Source: an uncultured Ectothiorhodospiraceae bacterium
GTDB lineage: Bacteria > Pseudomonadota > Gammaproteobacteria > UBA6429 > Thiohalophilaceae
DNA length: 10,373 nucleotides
Direction of reading: 5' to 3'
Assembly (NCBI GenBank): GCA_947259425.1
Contig: CAMYMO010000323.1
Coordinates: 1 to 10,373, forward strand
This document shows, one piece after another, positions 7,101 through 10,373 of this stretch; positions within the stretch are counted from its first letter, which is position 1; each line of letters begins with the position of its first letter. A program made the translations under genes and the position numbers. The notes under the pieces are model-generated. The model did not search any database. It saw only the letters and a program-made list of their open reading frames with translations, and was not told the origin of the DNA.

Positions 7101-7496
7101 ATGAGTAACCGTCCCCCCCCATCATCAGGTCTGCATCACATAGCAATGTATGTTGAAGATCTCGCTGCCTGCGAAAAATTTTATATTGATCTTATGGGCA
7201 TGCAGGTTGAATGGCGCCCCGATGAAGACAATGTTTATATCACATCTGGTAGTGATAACCTGGCCTTACATAAAGCTAACAAAACCATCGATGGTCGACA
7301 ACGACTGGATCATATTGGTTTCATCATGCGTAAACCTGATGACGTTGATCAATGGTATGAATTTTTAAAATCGCATGACGTGCCGATGCGCACCGAACCT
7401 AAAACCCACCGCGATGGGGCGCGTAGTTTTTATTGTGAAGACCCAGCCGGTACGGTAGTACAAATTATTTATCATAAACCGTTGGAACATCTATAA
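7101..7496 (+). CDS. VOC (glyoxalase/dioxygenase fold) family protein
   Basis: A 131-residue single-domain protein with two beta-alpha-beta-beta-beta modules typical of the vicinal oxygen chelate superfamily. The first module opens with SSGLHHIAMYVEDLAACEKFY (His13) and the second with LDHIGFIMRKPDDVDQWYEF (His71). The C-terminal DPAGTVVQIIYH (114-125) is the usual DPxGxxxE motif, but Gln121 stands where a metal-binding glutamate is normal. His57 in LALHKA is another candidate ligand. Superfamily members include glyoxalase I, extradiol dioxygenases and antibiotic-binding proteins; none can be assigned here, and the changed ligand leaves catalysis uncertain. AAGG (7087-7090) lies ten bases before the ATG. 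It follows the DUF885 gene by 60 bases, across the repeat hairpin. A run of eight C at 7113-7120 encodes the N-terminal prolines. Confidence 0.82.
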   Translation: MSNRPPPSSGLHHIAMYVEDLAACEKFYIDLMGMQVEWRPDEDNVYITSGSDNLALHKANKTIDGRQRLDHIGFIMRKPDDVDQWYEFLKSHDVPMRTEPKTHRDGARSFYCEDPAGTVVQIIYHKPLEHL

Positions 7497-7589
7497 TATT
7501 TTACTTACCGGTATTGATTTAAAACCTCTCGTTCAATGAAAGTGACAAACTTACATCTTTCTTACTTTCCCGCGTGACTTCATCACATA

Positions 7590-7618
7590 TTGACCGCCAA
7601 TACTTCACTGTAATTAAT
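7590..7618 (+). promoter_or_regulatory. candidate promoter of the YeeE-like transporter gene
   Basis: TTGACC (7590-7595, 5 of 6) and ATTAAT (7613-7618, 4 of 6) with a 17-base spacer. It lies in the 217-base gap 7497-7713, which contains no credible gene. Transcription would start near 7625, leaving a leader of about 90 bases with a small inverted repeat, TAGATA (7650-7655) and TATCTA (7666-7671). Confidence 0.35.
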
Positions 7619-7713
7619 GGCTCGTCTGAGTAATTTCTACGAGTGTAACTAGATAGCTGATTTGTTATCTAAATAGAGTATTGCTACGGATTGATTATTG
7701 AAGAGGTGCACTC

Positions 7714-8808
7714 ATGGACAATGAATATGGATTCGTACTTGGTATTTCGGGACTGATTATTGGTATGGTGTTGGGGGGAATTATTCAACGAAGCCGTTTT
7801 TGCATGACGGCGGTGATTTCCAATTATGTGATATTGCGTGATATGCGTCAGCTGCAAACTTATTTTATTGTTATCGTATTTTCAATTGGTGGAGTTTTTA
7901 TTCTCGAACAGACCGAAATCGTCTCCATTGGTAATTCGATTTATCGCAGCCCTGACATACATTGGGTGAGTTCAATGTTGGGAGGTCTTATCTTTGGTAT
8001 AGGTGCGGTAATGGCCGGGGGATGTATTGGCAGAATTTTAACATTGACCGGCGAGGGAAACCTTAGCGGTTTGTTAGCGTTGTTTGCAATCTGTTTGGGG
8101 GCTACCGTGGTGTATACCGGAATTCTCGAACCGGTTAGGATCTGGATCTATCAGCTTGGTGTAATTAAAACAAACGAAACCTCACTGTTATCGCTAGCTA
8201 AGATACCTGCCTGGTTGTTTATCATTTTTTTATTATTGATGATTTTCAGTGTGTTTTGGCGGAATATTAAAAATCACCTTGATTCGGGGTTCGTTATCAC
8301 TGGGCTGGGTATCGGTTTATTGGTGGTAGCCGGCTGGTGGGTTACGGGATTTTTAGCAACCGACGAATTTTCGGTTCAACGTCCTAATTCACTGACCTTC
8401 TCTGGCCCGATAATGAGTGCATCATTATATTTAACGGTAGCTAATCAGCCGCAAAATCTATTTGGTTTTATGTTGGTCTTGGGGGTATTGTCGGGCTCTT
8501 TTCTGAGTGCGCTGAGTGCCCGGCGTTTTCATATTACTCCTCTAAATCCGACGAGTGTTTCACGCATTTTTAACGGTGGTTTGTTGATGGGGGTTGGGGC
8601 GACCTTGGCTGGGGGCTGTAATATCGGTCAGGGAATAACCGGACTATCGACTCTATCAGTTGAATCCATTTTAGCGGTGATTTTTATATTTTTGGGTATG
8701 TATGTCGGTGTAAAAGGATTGCAGTATTTAGAAGAGCATCCGTCACCCAGGGCCCATCTATGGAATCATTTTTCGACCCGTCGTCGCGAGTCAGATCCAG
8801 TAAGTTGA
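7714..8808 (+). CDS. YeeE/YedE family inner-membrane transporter (sulfur compound, possibly thiosulfate)
   Basis: A 364-residue polytopic inner-membrane protein with about nine to ten hydrophobic segments (for example 7-26, 48-66, 85-105, 116-138, 165-182, 193-212, 250-270, 285-305, 317-335). It has the family's internal two-fold repeat: AGGC at 101-104 and again at 299-302. With Cys30 in QRSRFCMTAVI this gives Cys30, Cys104 and Cys302, which correspond by motif to the three conserved cysteines of the thiosulfate transporter TsuA (YeeE), so import of thiosulfate or a similar sulfur anion is the best inference. The YeeD/TusA-like sulfurtransferase that often accompanies it is not next to it here. 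The cytoplasmic tail after 336 is rich in arginine and histidine. AGAGG (7702-7706) lies seven bases before the ATG. The stop overlaps the end of the convergent coq7 gene by 18 bases. Confidence 0.85.
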   Translation: MDNEYGFVLGISGLIIGMVLGGIIQRSRFCMTAVISNYVILRDMRQLQTYFIVIVFSIGGVFILEQTEIVSIGNSIYRSPDIHWVSSMLGGLIFGIGAVMAGGCIGRILTLTGEGNLSGLLALFAICLGATVVYTGILEPVRIWIYQLGVIKTNETSLLSLAKIPAWLFIIFLLLMIFSVFWRNIKNHLDSGFVITGLGIGLLVVAGWWVTGFLATDEFSVQRPNSLTFSGPIMSASLYLTVANQPQNLFGFMLVLGVLSGSFLSALSARRFHITPLNPTSVSRIFNGGLLMGVGATLAGGCNIGQGITGLSTLSVESILAVIFIFLGMYVGVKGLQYLEEHPSPRAHLWNHFSTRRRESDPVS

Positions 8809-9471
8809 TCGGGTCATCACCTTTGCGGTGAGCTTCATCAAGCCTTTTATGGGGAGCGGCAGATTCGCACCGCCCGATTCAAGCGCGGTGGTGGCATGTT
8901 TGCTTTCGTCTTCTTTCATTTGTTCGAGAATGGCACGGGTGTTTTTGTCTTGCGGGTTGAGCTTGGCCAGATGCCCATCAAGATGTTTTACGACCTGTTT
9001 TTCCGTCTCGGCTACAAAACCTAAACTCCATTTGTCTCCGGCTAAACCTGCAAGTGCACCAATCGTCACGGAACCCATGTACCAGATGGGATCTAAATAA
9101 CTGGTATGACTGTCTAGTTCTTTAATTCGTGTTGCGCACCAGTTTAAATGATCATTCTCTTCCGCAGCGGCCTCCTGCATTTTGTCGCGTACTTCGGGCA
9201 GTTTTGCGGTCAGTGCCTGGCCAGTATACAAACCTTGTGCGGCCACTTCGCCAGCATGGTTGATGCGCATAAAGCGGCTGGCACGATCTTTATCCGTTGC
9301 GGTCAGGCTTGTATCGGATTCGTTGCCTTCATCAGCTTGTCCAGGGTAGGGACGTTGGCTATGTGGTGTGGTGAATACCGTGCGCAGACCGGTGTCGACG
9401 ACGTCAACTAATTGATCTAAAAGGCTATAGTGGCGAGGTGAATAGCGTTGCTGTGTTGAATGTTTATCCAT
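8791..9471 (-). CDS. coq7: 3-demethoxyubiquinol 3-hydroxylase (Coq7)
   Basis: Di-iron carboxylate monooxygenase of the ferritin-like fold. It hydroxylates the demethoxyubiquinol ring in a late step of aerobic ubiquinone synthesis and binds peripherally to the inner membrane. Counted from the ATG at 9471 (226 residues, near the family's length of about 215), the iron ligands are visible: Glu75 in RINHAGEVAAQ, Glu105 and His108 in EENDH, Glu157 in AETEKQVVKH, and Glu189 and His192 in EDESKH. The C-terminus AKVMTRSTYWI matches the family (usually MTK..YRI), so the gene is complete. A TTG at 9519 would add 16 residues without similarity and is not preferred. No strong ribosome site precedes 9471. 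A weak minus-strand promoter (TTGCCA at 9502-9507, 18 bases, TATCTT at 9478-9483) would give an almost leaderless message. Confidence 0.95.
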   Translation of the reverse strand: MDKHSTQQRYSPRHYSLLDQLVDVVDTGLRTVFTTPHSQRPYPGQADEGNESDTSLTATDKDRASRFMRINHAGEVAAQGLYTGQALTAKLPEVRDKMQEAAAEENDHLNWCATRIKELDSHTSYLDPIWYMGSVTIGALAGLAGDKWSLGFVAETEKQVVKHLDGHLAKLNPQDKNTRAILEQMKEDESKHATTALESGGANLPLPIKGLMKLTAKVMTRSTYWI

Positions 9472-9534
9472 GCTTATAAGATAGCCGAGAGCTTGATTGA
9501 GTGGCAAGCCTTTATGCAATGATTTTGCTTTATT

Positions 9535-9562
9535 TTGTAAACAGAAGGCTATCCGTTATGAT
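9535..9562 (+). promoter_or_regulatory. candidate promoter of the ferredoxin-like gene
   Basis: TTGTAA (9535-9540, 4 of 6) and TATGAT (9557-9562, 5 of 6) with a 16-base spacer. Transcription would start near 9569, giving a leader of about 90 bases that contains the palindrome at 9610-9639. Confidence 0.4.
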
Positions 9563-9609
9563 CGGGTTTTAATGTTTTCCGCATAGCATTACCGTTCCCC
9601 AGAGTTCCG

Positions 9610-9639
9610 TCGTCATTCCCGCGGAGGCGGGAATGACGA
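9610..9639. repeat. dRS3-like palindromic repeat in the ferredoxin leader
   Basis: A perfect 13-base inverted repeat, with arms TCGTCATTCCCGC (9610-9622) and GCGGGAATGACGA (9627-9639) and a GGAG loop. The core ATTCCC-N8-GGGAAT is the layout known from Neisseria dRS3 repeats and related dispersed elements of other proteobacteria. It ends seven bases before the AAGGAA ribosome site of the next gene, so it would form a hairpin right beside it. Confidence 0.75.
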
Positions 9640-9646
9640 TGAAAAC

Positions 9647-9652
9647 AAGGAA
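9647..9652 (+). promoter_or_regulatory. ribosome binding site of the ferredoxin-like gene
   Basis: AAGGAA nine bases before the ATG at 9662. It rules out the TTG at 9653, which lies directly behind this site, and fixes the 102-residue start. Confidence 0.55.
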
Positions 9653-9661
9653 TTGCAAGAT

Positions 9662-9970
9662 ATGAGCTTTTATAGATACCACGTTTTTTTCTGCACCAAT
9701 GAACGCGCCGATGGCAGCGCGTGCTGCGCTGATTTCGATGCGCGTAGTATGCGCGATTACGTTAAGAAGCAATGCAAGGATTTAGGCATTCACAGCGAAG
9801 GAGGGGTGCGTGTAAATCTGGCGGGTTGTCTGGGACGTTGTGAATTGGGGCCAACCATTGCCATTTATCCGGATGAGGTTTGGTATACCTACGTCGATAA
9901 AGAAGACCTGGACGAGATTGTGCAGGAACATTTTGTGAATGGCCGCGTTGTCGAACGACTCAAGATATAA
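9662..9970 (+). CDS. [2Fe-2S] ferredoxin, thioredoxin-like fold
   Basis: A 102-residue protein of the thioredoxin-like [2Fe-2S] ferredoxin group (related to the NuoE subunit fold and the Aquifex and Shethna-type ferredoxins). It begins with SFYRYHVFFCTNERADGSACC and has Cys11, Cys21, Cys22, Cys56 and Cys60. The CLGRCELGP motif (56-64) and the upstream Cys11 plus Cys22 (or Cys21) give the four cluster ligands expected for the fold. It probably carries electrons in the cytoplasm, but no redox partner can be named from the sequence. The ATG at 9662 is preceded by AAGGAA. The gap to the following hydrolase gene is eight bases, so the two are likely cotranscribed. It is divergent from coq7. Confidence 0.85.
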   Translation: MSFYRYHVFFCTNERADGSACCADFDARSMRDYVKKQCKDLGIHSEGGVRVNLAGCLGRCELGPTIAIYPDEVWYTYVDKEDLDEIVQEHFVNGRVVERLKI

Positions 9971-9978
9971 ACTAAATC

Positions 9979-10373
9979 ATGCCGGATACACAACTTATAC
10001 CTGGGCCAGTTGGTCAGCTGGAAATTATTGTAGACACCCCCGAAGATTGGCGAGACTCCGATCCCGTTGCGATCGGATGCCATCCTCACCCTCTGCATGG
10101 TGGCAGCATGCAAAATAAGGTCGTGCATATCTTGGCGAAGTCTTTCCTGGAATTAGGTAGCAAGGTGGTGCGCTTTAATTTTAGAGGCGTGGGTCAATCG
10201 GAAGGTGAGTTTGCCAACGGTGTCGGTGAACAAGATGATTTATTAGCGGTTGTACAGTGGTGCCAACAGAACTGGCCTAATGCGCCGTTGTGGCTGGCGG
10301 GGTTTTCGTTTGGTGCCTTTGTCGCTACGATGGCGCATGAAAAAATTTCACCGGACCGACTCGTTTTGGTTGC
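9979..10373 (+). CDS. alpha/beta hydrolase, N-terminal part (cut by window edge)
   Basis: An open frame of 131 full codons running off the right edge; the true end is not seen. It shows an alpha/beta hydrolase fold of the COG2945 type: the oxyanion-side motif CHPHPLHGGSMQNKVV (34-49), VVRFNFRGVGQSEGEF (63-78), and the nucleophile elbow GFSFG (108-112) with Ser110. The acid and histidine of the triad would lie beyond the window. No signal peptide is visible, so it is probably a cytoplasmic serine hydrolase or esterase; no substrate can be given. It starts eight bases after the ferredoxin-like gene with no clear ribosome site, so translation may be coupled. Confidence 0.85.
   Translation, partial: MPDTQLIPGPVGQLEIIVDTPEDWRDSDPVAIGCHPHPLHGGSMQNKVVHILAKSFLELGSKVVRFNFRGVGQSEGEFANGVGEQDDLLAVVQWCQQNWPNAPLWLAGFSFGAFVATMAHEKISPDRLVLV

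Noticed and set aside
7537..7578. Tiny open frame of 13 codons in the gap before the transporter
   Set aside because: No ribosome site, no similarity seen, and length is within chance.
7574..7587. Crp-like GTGA...TCACA upstream of the transporter gene
   Set aside because: The two halves are only five bases apart; Crp boxes need six, so the match is probably chance.
7621..7643. CTCGT/ACGAG inverted repeat in the transporter leader as a riboswitch
   Set aside because: Five-base arms with a 13-base loop and no recognised riboswitch core.
8817..8831. TCACC/GGTGA hairpin near the transporter-coq7 junction as a terminator
   Set aside because: Only five base pairs, inside the coq7 coding sequence and without a T-run.
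9472..9519. Longer Coq7 start at a TTG (9519)
   Set aside because: The added 16 residues do not resemble the family, and an ATG at 9471 gives the normal length.

Overview
The window reads as ordinary, densely coded chromosome of a gammaproteobacterium with moderate G+C. The evidence is a Crp/Vfr-type regulator very close in sequence to the Pseudomonas and enterobacterial proteins, a Coq7 di-iron ubiquinone hydroxylase of the proteobacterial type, and a gene order (trpG-trpD-trpC-crp-osmC-like ... coq7) that I recall from Pseudomonas. Coq7 implies a ubiquinone-based aerobic respiratory chain. I cannot name a genus. No RNA gene, CRISPR array, prophage or insertion sequence is visible.

Layout. 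Positions 1-3986 hold a tryptophan operon on the plus strand: trpE, trpG, trpD and trpC, with gaps of 10, 15 and 45 bases. Its first gene overlaps the end of an unidentified upstream frame by ATGA. A bidirectional hairpin terminator (3993-4037) separates it from the convergent crp/vfr gene (4057-4698, minus). The 230-base divergent region between crp and an OsmC/YhfA-like gene (4929-5348, plus) is rich in palindromes and holds a plausible Crp box, consistent with autoregulation.

Positions 5376-8808 carry a DUF885 protein with a TTG start, a small VOC-fold protein and a YeeE/YedE-type sulfur-compound transporter. This set lies between the osmC-like gene and coq7, where Pseudomonas, as I recall, has speD, so it looks like lineage-specific content. 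A palindromic REP-like element forms the 3' end of the DUF885 gene. The transporter converges on coq7 (8791-9471, minus) with an 18-base overlap.

After coq7 a divergent region with a 13-base-arm palindrome of the Neisseria dRS3 type leads into a [2Fe-2S] ferredoxin-like gene (9662-9970), followed by the first 131 codons of an alpha/beta hydrolase cut off by the window edge.

How the genes work together: trpE and trpG form anthranilate synthase, and trpD and trpC carry the next and a later step towards indole-3-glycerol phosphate (trpF, trpB and trpA are not here). Crp is a global cAMP-responsive regulator. The OsmC-like protein, transporter, Coq7 and ferredoxin are redox or sulfur related, but nothing in the sequence ties them into one pathway. 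I found no convincing new system; the most interesting items are the crp regulatory region, the non-conserved cargo in a conserved block, and two mobile-type palindromes placed at gene boundaries.
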